Shown here: piece by piece, positions 41,101 through 54,417 of the stretch
Position numbering within the stretch: the stretch's first letter is position 1
Layout: each line of letters begins with the position of its first letter
Origin: Pagrus major
Lineage: Eukaryota > Chordata > Actinopteri > Spariformes > Sparidae
DNA length: 64,000 nucleotides
NCBI RefSeq assembly: GCF_040436345.1
Contig: NC_133230.1
Coordinates: forward strand, 16,936,197-17,000,196
Direction of reading: 5' to 3'
The notes under the pieces: generated by a model
What the model was told of the DNA's origin: nothing
Seen by the model: only the letters and a program-made list of their open reading frames with translations
Databases searched by the model: none
Program-made: the position numbers and the translations under genes

Positions 41101-44100
41101 GTGTCTCATTCAGCGAGTAGAGGACCACATTCGTGACGAATTTCGAGTCAATCGGTCAAAAGACGACCGTAACCCTAACCCTAGCTCCATAACCCTAACC
41201 CTAACCCTAACCCTAATGCCAGCCTTAAGGCAGTCTCATGAAACATTGTCTCTTTTCACTAAAATATTCACCAAAAATACAAATTTCAAAGGAATCCGAT
41301 GGGGACTGCTGTGTCTCGTTCAGCCACTATAGGAGCACATTTGGGAGCGATTTCGAGTCAATCGGTCCAAAGACCTGGAAGCTATTGAAAAAATGGGCCA
41401 CTTTTTTCTTTAAAATATTCACCAAAAATACAAATTTCACCGGAATCCGATGGGGACTGCTGTGTCTCATTCAGCAAGTAGAGGACCACATTCGTGACGA
41501 ATTTCGAGTCAATCGGTCAAAAGACGACCGTAACCCTAACCCTAGCTCCATAACCCTAACCCTAACCCTAACCCTAACCCTAATGCCAGCCTTAAGGCAG
41601 TCTCATGAAACATTGTCTCTTTTCACTAAAATATTCACCAAAAATACAAATTTCACCGGAATCCGATGGGGACTGCTGTGTCTCGTTCAGCCAGTATAGG
41701 AGCACATTTGTGAGCGATTTCGAGTCAATCGGTTCAAAGACCTGGAAGCTATTGAAAAAATGGGCCACTTTTTTCTTTAAAATATTCACCAAAAATACAA
41801 ATTTCACCGGAATCCGATGGGGACTGCTGTGTCTCGTTCAGCCAGTATAGGAGCACATTTGGGGGCGATTTCGAGTCAATCGGTCCAAAGACCTGGAAGC
41901 TATTGAAAAAATGGGCCACTTTTTTCTTTAAAATATTCACCAAAAATACAAATTTCACCGTAATCCGATGGGGACTGCTGTGTCTCATTCAGCAAGTAGA
42001 GGACCACATTCGTGACGAATTTCGAGTCAATCGGTCAAAAGACGACCGTAACCCTAACCCTAGCTCCATAACCCTAACCCTAACCCTAACCCTAATGCCA
42101 GCCTTAAGGCAGTCTCATGAAACATTGTCTCTTTTCACTAAAATATTCACCAAAAATACAAATTTCACCGTAATCCGATGGGGACTGCTGTGTCTCATTC
42201 AGCGAGTAGAGGACCACATTCGTGACGAATTTCGAGTCAATCGGTCAAAAGACGACCGTAACCCTAACCCTAGCTCCATAACCCTAACCCTAACCCTAAC
42301 CCTAATGCCAGCCTTAAGGCAGTCTCATGAAACATTGTCTCTTTTCACTAAAATATTCACCAAAAATACAAATTTCACCGGAATCCGATGGGGACTGCTG
42401 TGTCTCGTTCAGCCAGTATAGGAGCACATTTGGGAGCGATTTCGAGTCAATCGGTCCAAAGACCTGGAAGCTATTGAAAAAATGGGCCACTTTTTTCTTT
42501 AAAATATTCACCAAAAATACAAATTTCACCGTAATCCGATGGGGACTGCTGTGTCTCATTCAGCGAGTAGAGGACCACATTCGTGACGAATTTCGAGTCA
42601 ATCGGTCAAAAGACGACCGTAACCCTAACCCTAGCTCCATAACCCTAACCCTAACCCTAACCCTAATGCCAGCCTTAAGGCAGTCTCATGAAACATTGTC
42701 TCTTTTCACTAAAATATTCACCAAAAATACAAATTTCACCGGAATCCGATGGGGACTGCTGTGTCTCGTTCAGCCAGTATAGGAGCACATTTGGGAGCGA
42801 TTTCGAGTCAATCGGTTCAAAGACCTGGAAGCTATTGAAAAAATGGGCCACTTTTTTCTTTAAAATATTCACCAAAAATACAAATTTCACCGGAATCCGA
42901 TGGGGACTGCTGTGTCTCATTCAGCAAGTAGAGGACCACATTCGTGACGAATTTCGAGTCAATCGGTCAAAAGACGACCGTAACCCTAACCCTAGCTCCA
43001 TAACCCTAACCCTAACCCTAACCCTAATGCCAGCCTTAAGGCAGTCTCATGAAACATTGTCTCTTTTCACTAAAATATTCACCAAAAATACAAATTTCAC
43101 CGTAATCCGATGGGGACTGCTGTGTCTCATTCAGCGAGTAGAGGACCACATTCGTGACGAATTTCGAGTCAATCGGTCAAAAGACGACCGTAACCCTAAC
43201 CCTAGCTCCATAACCCTAACCCTAACCCTAACCCTAATGCCAGCCTTAAGGCAGTCTCATGAAACATTGTCTCTTTTCACTAAAATATTCACCAAAAATA
43301 CAAATTTCACCGGAATCCGATGGGGACTGCTGTGTCTCGTTCAGCCAGTATAGGAGCACATTTGGGAGCGATTTCGAGTCAATCGGTCCAAAGACCTGGA
43401 AGCTATTGAAAAAATGGGCCACTTTTTTCTTTAAAATATTCACCAAAAATACAAATTTCACCGGAATCCGATGGGGACTGCTGTGTCTCATTCAGCAAGT
43501 AGAGGACCACATTCGTGACGAATTTCGAGTCAATCGGTCAAAAGACGACCGTAACCCTAACCCTAGCGCCATAACCCTAACCCTAACCCTAACCCTAACC
43601 CTAATGCCAGCCTTAAGGCAGTCTCATGAAACATTGTCTCTTTTCACTAAAATATTCACCAAAAATACAAATTTCACCGGAATCCGATGGGGACTGCTGT
43701 GTCTCGTTCAGCCAGTATAGGAGCACATTTGTGAGCGATTTCGAGTCAATCGGTTCAAAGACCTGGAAGCTATTGAAAAAATGGGCCACTTTTTTCTTTA
43801 AAATATTCACCAAAAATACAAATTTCACCGGAATCCGATGGGGACTGCTGTGTCTCGTTCAGCGAGTAGAGGACCACATTCGTGACGAATTTCGAGTCAA
43901 TCGGTCAAAAGACGACCGTAACCCTAACCCTAGCTCCATAACCCTAACCCTAACCCTAACCCTAATGCCAGCCTTAAGGCAGTCTCATGAAACATTGTCT
44001 CTTTTCACTAAAATATTCACCAAAAATACAAATTTCACCGGAATCCGATGGGGACTGCTGTGTCTCGTTCAGCCAGTATAGGAGCACATTTGGGAGCGAT

Positions 44101-45098
44101 TTCGAGTCAATCGGTTCAAAGACCTGGAAGCTATTGAAAAAATGGGCCACTTTTTTCTTTAAAATATTCACCAAAAATACAAATTTCACCGGAATCCGAT
44201 GGGGACTGCTGTGTCTCGTTCAGCCAGTATAGGAGCACATTTGGGGGCGATTTCGAGTCAATCGGTCCAAAGACCTGGAAGCTATTGAAAAAATGGGCCA
44301 CTTTTTTCTTTAAAATATTCACCAAAAATACAAATTTCACCGTAATCCGATGGGGACTGCTGTGTCTCATTCAGCAAGTAGAGGACCACATTCGTGACGA
44401 ATTTCGAGTCAATCGGTCAAAAGACGACCGTAACCCTAACCCTAGCTCCATAACCCTAACCCTAACCCTAACCCTAATGCCAGCCTTAAGGCAGTCTCAT
44501 GAAACATTGTCTCTTTTCACTAAAATATTCACCAAAAATACAAATTTCACCGTAATCCGATGGGGACTGCTGTGTCTCATTCAGCGAGTAGAGGACCACA
44601 TTCGTGACGAATTTCGAGTCAATCGGTCAAAAGACGACCGTAACCCTAACCCTAGCTCCATAACCCTAACCCTAACCCTAACCCTAATGCCAGCCTTAAG
44701 GCAGTCTCATGAAACATTGTCTCTTTTCACTAAAATATTCACCAAAAATACAAATTTCAAAGGAATCCGATGGGGACTGCTGTGTCTCGTTCAGCCACTA
44801 TAGGAGCACATTTGGGAGCGATTTCGAGTCAATCGGTCCAAAGACCTGGAAGCTATTGAAAAAATGGGCCACTTTTTTCTTTAAAATATTCACCAAAAAT
44901 ACAAATTTCACCGGAATCCGATGGGGACTGCTGTGTCTCATTCAGCAAGTAGAGGACCACATTCGTGACGAATTTCGAGTCAATCGGTCAAAAGACGACC
45001 GTAACCCTAACCCTAGCTCCATAACCCTAACCCTAACCCTAACCCTAACCCTAATGCCAGCCTTAAGGCAGTCTCATGAAACATTGTCTCTTTTCACT
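38157..45098 (+). repeat. Tandem duplication of a 3471-bp multi-monomer block
   Basis: Copies are 38157-41627 and 41628-45098. All B-unit positions repeat with an offset of 3471 bp. Rare markers recur at the same offset: CTAGCGCCATAA (about 40093 and 43564), TTTCAAAGGAATCC (about 41286 and 44756) and CAGCCACTATAGG (about 41323 and 44794). I saw no difference between copies at the markers checked. This is the youngest large amplification visible, or else an assembly duplication. Confidence 0.85.
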
Positions 45099-46187
45099 AA
45101 AATATTCACCAAAAATACAAATTTCACCGGAATCCGATGGGGACTGCTGTGTCTCGTTCAGCCAGTATAGGAGCACATTTGTGAGCGATTTCGAGTCAAT
45201 CGGTTCAAAGACCTGGAAGCTATTGAAAAAATGGGCCACTTTTTTCTTTAAAATATTCACCAAAAATACAAATTTCACCGGAATCCGATGGGGACTGCTG
45301 TGTCTCATTCAGCAAGTAGAGGACCACATTCGTGACGAATTTCGAGTCAATCGGTCAAAAGACGACCGTAACCCTAACCCTAGCTCCATAACCCTAACCC
45401 TAACCCTAACCCTAATGCCAGCCTTAAGGCAGTCTCATGAAACATTGTCTCTTTTCACTAAAATATTCACCAAAAATACAAATTTCAAAGGAATCCGATG
45501 GGGACTGCTGTGTCTCGTTCAGCCACTATAGGAGCACATTTGGGAGCGATTTCGAGTCAATCGGTCCAAAGACCTGGAAGCTATTGAAAAAATGGGCCAC
45601 TTTTTTCTTTAAAATATTCACCAAAAATACAAATTTCACCGGAATCCGATGGGGACTGCTGTGTCTCATTCAGCAAGTAGAGGACCACATTCGTGACGAA
45701 TTTCGAGTCAATCGGTCAAAAGACGACCGTAACCCTAACCCTAGCTCCATAACCCTAACCCTAACCCTAACCCTAACCCTAATGCCAGCCTTAAGGCAGT
45801 CTCATGAAACATTGTCTCTTTTCACTAAAATATTCACCAAAAATACAAATTTCACCGGAATCCGATGGGGACTGCTGTGTCTCGTTCAGCCAGTATAGGA
45901 GCACATTTGTGAGCGATTTCGAGTCAATCGGTTCAAAGACCTGGAAGCTATTGAAAAAATGGGCCACTTTTTTCTTTAAAATATTCACCAAAAATACAAA
46001 TTTCACCGGAATCCGATGGGGACTGCTGTGTCTCATTCAGCAAGTAGAGGACCACATTCGTGACGAATTTCGAGTCAATCGGTCAAAAGACGACCGTAAC
46101 CCTAACCCTAGCTCCATAACCCTAACCCTAACCCTAACCCTAATGCCAGCCTTAAGGCAGTCTCATGAAACATTGTCTCTTTTCACT
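44732..46187 (+). repeat. Tandem duplication of 728 bp
   Basis: The pair of markers TTTCAAAGG and CAGCCACTATAGG of the 3471-bp block occurs a third time at about 45486 and 45524, which is 728 bp after the second occurrence. The copied block is AB (with five hexamers) plus AB. It was added after the 3471-bp event because only the right copy has it. Confidence 0.8.
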
Positions 46188-46249
46188 AAAATATTCACCA
46201 AAAATACAAATTTCACCGGAATCCGATGGGGACTGCTGTGTCTCGTTCA

Positions 46250-46310
46250 GCCAGTATAGGAGCACATTTGGGAGCGATTTCGAGTCAATCGGTCAAAAGA
46301 CGACCGTAAC
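46250..46310 (+). repeat. A-to-B hybrid monomer
   Basis: The left half is A type (CCAGTATAGGAGCACATTTG). The right half, after the shared ATTTCGAGTCAATCGGT block, is B type (CAAAAGACGACCGTAACCC and the telomeric cassette). The B-specific palindrome is therefore missing from this telomeric unit. It is the product expected from exchange between an A and a B unit inside their shared block. Confidence 0.85.
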
Positions 46311-46397
46311 CCTAACCCTAGCTCCATAACCCTAACCCTAACCCTAACCCTAATGCCAGCCTTAAGGCAGTCTCATGAAACATTGTCTCTTTTCACT

Positions 46398-48003
46398 AAA
46401 ATATTCACCAAAAATACAAATTTCACCGGAATCCGATGGGGACTGCTGTGTCTCGTTCAGCCAGTATAGGAGCACATTTGGGATCGATTTCGAGTCAATC
46501 GGTTCAAAGACCTGGAAGCTATTGAAAAAATGGGCCACTTTTTTCTTTAAAATATTCACCAAAAATACAAATTTCACCGGAATCCGATGGGGACTGCTGT
46601 GTCTCGTTCAGCCCGTATAGGAGCACATTTTGGGGCGATTTCGAGTCAATCGGTCCAAAGACCTGGAAGCTATTGAAAAAATGGGCCACTTTTTTCTTTA
46701 AAATATTCACCAAAAATACAAATTTCACCGTAATCCGATGGGGACTGCTGTGTCTCATTCAGCGAGTAGAGGACCACATTCGTGACGAATTTCGAGTCAA
46801 TCGGTCAAAAGACGACCGTAACCCTAACCCTAGCTCCATAACCCTAACCCTAACCCTAACCCTAATGCCAGCCTTAAGGCAGTCTCATGAAACATTGTCT
46901 CTTTTCACTAAAATATTCACCAAAAATACAAATTTCACCGGAATCCGATGGGGACTGCTGTGTCTCGTTCAACCAGTATAGGAGCACATTTGGGAGCGAT
47001 TTCGAGTCAATCGGTTCAAAGACCTGGAAGCTATTGAAAAAATGGGCCACTTTTTTCTTTAAAATATTCACCAAAAATACAAATTTCACCGGAATCCGAT
47101 GGGGACTGCTGTGTCTCGTTCAGCCAGTATAGGAGCACATTTGGGGGCGATTTCGAGTCAATCGGTCCAAAGACCTGGAAGCTATTGAAAAAATGGGCCA
47201 CTTTTTTCTTTAAAATATTCACCAAAAATACAAATTTCACCGGAATCCGATGGGGACTGCTGTGTCTCATTCAGCGAGTAGAGGACCACATTCGTGACGA
47301 ATTTCGAGTCAATCGGTCAAAAGACGACCGTAACCCTAACCCTAGCTCCATAACCCTAACCCTAACCCTAACCCTAATGCCAGCCTTAAGGCAGTCTCAT
47401 GAAACATTGTCTCTTTTCACTAAAATATTCACCAAAAATACAAATTTCACCGGAATCCGATGGGGACTGCTGTGTCTCGTTCAGCCAGTATAGGAGCACA
47501 TTTGGTAGCGATTTCGAGTCAATCGGTCCAAAGACCTGGAAGCTATTGAAAAAATGGGCCACTTTTTTCTTTAAAATATTCACCAAAAATACAAATTTCA
47601 CCGTAATCCGATGGGGACTGCTGTGTCTTATTCAGCAAGTAGAGGACCACATTCGTGACGAATTTCGAGTCAATCGGTCAAAAGACGACCGTAACCCTAA
47701 CCCTAGCTCCATAACCCTAACCCTAACCCTAACCCTAATGCCAGCCTTAAGGCAGTCTCATGAAACATTGTCTCTTTTCACTAAAATATTCACCAAAAAT
47801 ACAAATTTCACCGGAATCCGATGGGGACTGCTGTGTCTCGTTCAACCAGTATAGGAGCACATTTGGGAGCGATTTCGAGTCAATCGGTTCAAAGACCTGG
47901 AAGCTATTGAAAAAATGGGCCACTTTTTTCTTTAAAATATTCACCAAAAATACAAATTTCACCGGAATCCGATGGGGACTGCTGTGTCTCATTCAGCGAG
48001 TAG
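46398..48003 (+). repeat. Second copy of the 28043-29650 block
   Basis: It carries the same rare markers as the left copy at an offset of 18355 bp. After about 47860 the two copies diverge in monomer order. The block starts just after the A/B hybrid unit at 46250, so the exchange that placed it here may be the one that made the hybrid. Confidence 0.8.
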
Positions 48004-49534
48004 AGGACCACATTCGTGACGAATTTCGAGTCAATCGGTCAAAAGACGACCGTAACCCTAACCCTAGCTCCATAACCCTAACCCTAACCCTAACCCTAAT
48101 GCCAGCCTTAAGGCAGTCTCATGAAACATTGTCTCTTTTCACTAAAATATTCACCAAAAATACAAATTTCACCGGAATCCGATGGGGACTGCTGTGTCTC
48201 GTTCAGCCAGTATAGGAGCACATTTGGGAGCGATTTCGAGTCAATCGGTTCAAAGACCTGGAAGCTATTGAAAAAATGGGCCACTTTTTTCTTTAAAATA
48301 TTCACCAAAAATACAAATTTCACCGGAATCCGATGGGGACTGCTGTGTCTCGTTCAGCCAGTATAGGAGCACATTTGGTAGCGATTTCGAGTCAATCGGT
48401 CCAAAGACCTGGAAGCTATTGAAAAAATGGGCCACTTTTTTCTTTAAAATATTCACCAAAAATACAAATTTCACCGGAATCCGATGGGGACTGCTGTGTC
48501 TCATTCAGCAAGTAGAGGACCACATTCGTGACGAATTTCGAGTCAATCGGTCAAAAGACGACCGTAACCCTAACCCTAGCTCCATAACCCTAACCCTAAC
48601 CCTAACCCTAATGCCAGCCTTAAGGCAGTCTCATGAAACATTGTCTCTTTTCACTAAAATATTCACCAAAAATACAAATTTCACCGGAATCCGATGGGGA
48701 CTGCTGTGTCTCGTTCAGCCAGTATAGGAGCACATTTGGGGGCGATTTCGAGTCAATCGGTCCAAAGACCTGGAAGCTATTGAAAAAATGGGCCACTTTT
48801 TTCTTTAAAATATTCACCAAAAATACAAATTTCACCGGAATCCGATGGGGACTGCTATGTCTCATTCAGCGAGTAGAGGACCACATTCGTGACGAATTTC
48901 GAGTCAATCGGTCAAAAGACGACCGTAACCCTAACCCTAGCTCCATAACCCTAACCCTAACCCTAACCCTAACCCTAATGCCAGCCTTAAGGCAGTCTCA
49001 TGAAACATTGTCTCTTTTCACTAAAATATTCACCAAAAATACAAATTTCACCGGAATCCGATGGGGACTGCTGTGTCTCGTTCAGCCAGTATAGGAGCAC
49101 ATTTGGGAGCGATTTCGAGTCAATCGGTTCAAAGACCTGGAAGCTATTGAAAAAATGGGCCACTTTTTTCTTTAAAATATTCACCAAAAATACAAATTTC
49201 ACCGGAATCCGATGGGGACTGCTGTGTCTCGTCCAGCCAGTATAGGAGCACATTTGGGAGCGATTTCGAGTCAATCGGTCCAAAGACCTGGAAGCTATTG
49301 AAAAAATGGGCCACTTTTTTCTTTAAAATATTCACCAAAAATACAAATTTCACCGTAATCCGATGGGGACTGCTGTGTCTCATTCAGCAAGTAGAGGACC
49401 ACATTCGTGACGAATTTCGAGTCAATCGGTCAAAAGACGACCGTAACCCTAACCCTAGCTCCATAACCCTAACCCTAACCCTAACCCTAATGCCAGCCTT
49501 AAGGCAGTCTCATGAAACATTGTCTCTTTTCACT

Positions 49535-52500
49535 AAAATATTCACCAAAAATACAAATTTCACCGGAATCCAATGGGGACTGCTGTGTCTCATTCAGCCA
49601 GTATAGGAGCACATTTGGGAGCGATTTCGAGTCAATCGGATCAAAGACCTGGAAGCTATTGAAAAAATGGGCCACTTTTTTCTTTAAAATATTCACCAAA
49701 AATACAAATTTCACCGGAATCCGATGGGGACTGCTGTGTCTCATTCAGCAAGTAGAGGAGCACATTTTGGGGCGATTTCGAGTCAATCGGTGTAAAGACC
49801 TGGAAGCTATTGAAAAAATGGGCCACTTTTTTCTTTAAAATATTCACCAAAAACACAAATTTCACCGGAATCCGATGGGGACTGCTGTGTCTCATTCAGC
49901 GAGTAGAGGACCACATTCGTGACGAATTTCGAGTCAATCGGTCAAAAGACGACCGTAACCCTAACCCTAGCTCCATAACCCTAACCCTAACCCTAACCCT
50001 AATGCCAGCCTTAAGGCAGTCTCATGAAACATTGTCTCTTTTCACTAAAATATTCACCAAAAATACAAATTTCACCGGAATCCGATGGGGACTGCTGTGT
50101 CTCGTTGAGCCAGTATAGGAGCACATTTGGGATCGATTTCGAGTCAATCGGTTCAAAGACCTGGAAGCTATTGAAAAAATGGGCCACTTTTTTCTTTAAA
50201 ATATTCACCAAAAATACAAATTTCACCGGAATCCGATGGGGACTGCTGTGTCTCGTTCAGCCCGTATAGGAGCACATTTGGGGGCGATTTCGAGTCAATC
50301 GGTCCAAAGACCTGGAAGCTATTGAAAAAATGGGCCACTTTTTTCTTTAAAATATTCACCAAAAATACAAATTTCACCGTAATCCGATGGGGACTGCTGT
50401 GTCTCATTCAGCGAGTAGAGGACCACATTCGTGACGAATTTCGAGTCAATCGGTCAAAAGACGACCGTAACCCTAACCCTAGCTCCATAACCCTAACCCT
50501 AACCCTAACCCTAATGCCAGCCTTAAGGCAGTCTCATGAAACATTGTCTCTTTTCACTAAAATATTCACCAAAAATACAAATTTCACCGGAATCCGATGG
50601 GGACTGCTGTGTCTCGTTCAGCCAGTATAGGAGCACATTTGGGGGCGATTTCGAGTCAATCGGTCCAAAGACCTGGAAGCTATTGAAAAAATGGGCCACT
50701 TTTTTCTTTAAAATATTCACCAAAAATACAAATTTCACCGGAATCCGATGGGGACTGCTATGTCTCATTCAGCGAGTAGAGGACCACATTCGTGACGAAT
50801 TTCGAGTCAATCGGTCAAAAGACGACCGTAACCCTAACCCTAGCTCCATAACCCTAACCCTAACCCTAACCCTAATGCCAGCCTTAAGGCAGTCTCATGA
50901 AACATTGTCTCTTTTCACTAAAATATTCACCAAAAATACAAATTTCACCGGAATCCGATGGGGACTGCTGTGTCTCGTTCAGCCAGTATAGGAGCACATT
51001 TGGGAGCGATTTCGAGTCAATCGGTTCAAAGACCTGGAAGCTATTGAAAAAATGGGCCACTTTTTTCTTTAAAATATTCACCAAAAATACAAATTTCACC
51101 GGAATCCGATGGGGACTGCTGTGTCTCGTTCAGCCAGTATAGGAGCACATTTGTGAGCGATTTCGAGGCAATCGGTCCAAAGACCTGGAAGCTATTGAAA
51201 AAATGGGCCACTTTTTTCTTTAAAATATTCACCAAAAATACAAATTTCACCGGAATCCGATGGGGACTGCTGTGTCTCATTCAGCAAGTAGAGGACCACA
51301 TTCGTGACGAATTTCGAGTCAATCGGTCAAAAGACGACCGTAACCCTAACCCTAGCTCCATAACCCTAACCCTAACCCTAACCCTAATGCCAGCCTTAAG
51401 GCAGTCTCATGAAACATTGTCTCTTTTCACTAAAATATTCACCAAAAATACAAATTTCACCGGAATCCGATGGGGACTGCTGTGTCTCGTTCAGCCAGTA
51501 TAGGAGCACATTTGGGGGCGATTTCGAGTCAATCGGTCCAAAGACCTGGAAGCTATTGAAAAAATGGGCCACTTTTTTCTTTAAAATATTCACCAAAAAT
51601 ACAAATTTCACCGGAATCCGATGGGGACTGCTATGTCTCATTCAGCGAGTAGAGGACCACATTCGTGACGAATTTCGAGTCAATCGGTCAAAAGACGACC
51701 GTAACCCTAACCCTAGCTCCATAACCCTAACCCTAACCCTAACCCTAATGCCAGCCTTAAGGCAGTCTCATGAAACATTGTCTCTTTTCACTAAAATATT
51801 CACCAAAAATACAAATTTCACCGGAATCCGATGGGGACTGCTGTGTCTCGTTCAGCCAGTATAGGAGCACATTTGGGAGCGATTTCGAGTCAATCGGTTC
51901 AAAGACCTGGAAGCTATTGAAAAAATGGGCCACTTTTTTCTTTAAAATATTCACCAAAAATACAAATTTCACCGGAATCCGATGGGGACTGCTGTGTCTC
52001 GTCCAGCCAGTATAGGAGCACATTTGGGAGCGATTTCGAGTCAATCGGTCCAAAGACCTGGAAGCTATTGAAAAAATGGGCCACTTTTTTCTTTAAAATA
52101 TTCACCAAAAATACAAATTTCACCGTAATCCGATGGGGACTGCTGTGTCTCATTCAGCAAGTAGAGGACCACATTCGTGACGAATTTCGAGTCAATCGGT
52201 CAAAAGACGACCGTAACCCTAACCCTAGCTCCATAACCCTAACCCTAACCCTAACCCTAATGCCAGCCTTAAGGCAGTCTCATGAAACATTGTCTCTTTT
52301 CACTAAAATATTCACCAAAAATACAAATTTCACCGTAATCCGATGGGGACTGCTGTGTCTCGTTCAGCGAGTAGAGGACCACATTCGTGACGAATTTCGA
52401 GTCAATCGGTCAAAAGACGACCGTAACCCTAACCCTAGCTCCATAACCCTAACCCTAACCCTAACCCTAATGCCAGCCTTAAGGCAGTCTCATGAAACAT

Positions 52501-54417
52501 TGTCTCTTTTCACTAAAATATTCACCAAAAATACAAATTTCACCGGAATCCAATGGGGACTGCTGTGTCTCGTTCAGCCAGTATAGGAGCACATTTGGGA
52601 GCGATTTCGAGTCAATCGGATCAAAGACCTGGAAGCTATTGAAAAAATGGGCCACTTTTTTCTTTAAAATATTCACCAAAAATACAAATTTCACCGGAAT
52701 CCGATGGGGACTGCTGTGTCTCATTCAGCAAGTAGAGGAGCACATTTTGGGGCGATTTCGAGTCAATCGGTGTAAAGACCTGGAAGCTATTGAAAAAATG
52801 GGCCACTTTTTTCTTTAAAATATTCACCAAAAACACAAATTTCACCGGAATCCGATGGGGACTGCTGTGTCTCATTCAGCGAGTAGAGGACCACATTCGT
52901 GACGAATTTCGAGTCAATCGGTCAAAAGACGACCGTAACCCTAACCCTAGCTCCATAACCCTAACCCTAACCCTAACCCTAATGCCAGCCTTAAGGCAGT
53001 CTCATGAAACATTGTCTCTTTTCACTAAAATATTCACCAAAAATACAAATTTCACCGGAATCCGATGGGGACTGCTGTGTCTCGTTGAGCCAGTATAGGA
53101 GCACATTTGGGATCGATTTCGAGTCAATCGGTTGAAAGACCTGGAAGCTATTGAAAAAATGGGCCACTTTTTTCTTTAAAATATTCACCAAAAATACAAA
53201 TTTCACCGGAATCCGATGGGGACTGCTGTGTCTCGTTCAGCCCGTATAGGAGCACATTTGGGGGCGATTTCGAGTCAATCGGTCCAAAGACCTGGAAGCT
53301 ATTGAAAAAATGGGCCACTTTTTTCTTTAAAATATTCACCAAAAATACAAATTTCACCGTAATCCGATGGGGACTGCTGTGTCTCATTCAGCGAGTAGAG
53401 GACCACATTCGTGACGAATTTCGAGTCAATCTGTCAAAAGACGACCGTAACCCTAACCCTAGCTCCATAACCCTAACCCTAACCCTAACCCTAATGCCAG
53501 CCTTAAGGCAGTCTCATGAAACATTGTCTCTTTTCACTAAAATATTCACCAAAAATACAAATTTCACCGGAATCCGATGGGGACTGCTGTGTCTCGTTCA
53601 GCCAGTATAGGAGCACATTTGGGGGCGATTTCGAGTCAATCGGTCCAAAGACCTGGAAGCTATTGAAAAAATGGGCCACTTTTTTCTTTAAAATATTCAC
53701 CAAAAATACAAATTTCACCGGAATCCGATGGGGACTGCTATGTCTCATTCAGCGAGTAGAGGACCACATTCGTGACGAATTTCGAGTCAATCGGTCAAAA
53801 GACGACCGTAACCCTAACCCTAGCTCCATAACCCTAACCCTAACCCTAACCCTAACCCTAATGCCAGCCTTAAGGCAGTCTCATGAAACATTGTCTCTTT
53901 TCACTAAAATATTCACCAAAAATACAAATTTCACCGGAATCCGATGGGGACTGCTGTGTCTCGTTCAGCCAGTATAGGAGCACATTTGGGAGCGATTTCG
54001 AGTCAATCGGTTCAAAGACCTGGAAGCTATTGAAAAAATGGGCCACTTTTTTCTTTAAAATATTCACCAAAAATACAAATTTCACCGGAATCCGATGGGG
54101 ACTGCTGTGTCTCGTTCAGCCAGTATAGGAGCACATTTGGTAGCGATTTCGAGTCAATCGGTCCAAAGACCTGGAAGCTATTGAAAAAATGGGCCACTTT
54201 TTTCTTTAAAATATTCACCAAAAATACAAATTTCACCGTAATCCGATGGGTACTGCTGTGTCTCATTCAGCGAGTAGAGGACCACATTCGTGACGAATTT
54301 CGAGTCAATCGGTCAAAAGACGACCGTAACCCTAACCCTAGCTCCATAACCCTAACCCTAACCCTAACCCTAATGCCAGCCTTAAGGCAGTCTCATGAAA
54401 CATTGTCTCTTTTCACT
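49535..54417 (+). repeat. Tandem duplication with 2980-bp offset
   Basis: Copies start at 49535 and 52515 and match for about 1.9 kb. Shared rare markers are GGAATCCAATGGGG (about 49565 and 52546), ATCGGATCAAAG, ATCGGTGTAAAGACC (about 49787 and 52767), CGTTGAGCCAG (about 50103 and 53083) and CTGCTATGTCTC (about 50756 and 53736). The offset becomes 2986 bp after an extra hexamer at about 53830. Confidence 0.8.
49741..49805 (+). repeat. B-to-A hybrid monomer (copied at 52721-52785)
   Basis: The left part is B type (CATTCAGCAAGTAGAGGA). The right part is A type (GCACATTTTGGGGCG, then the A-specific CTGGAAGCTATTG). This is the reciprocal arrangement of the hybrid at 46250. The 2980-bp duplication carried it to 52721-52785, so it predates that event. 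Confidence 0.85.
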
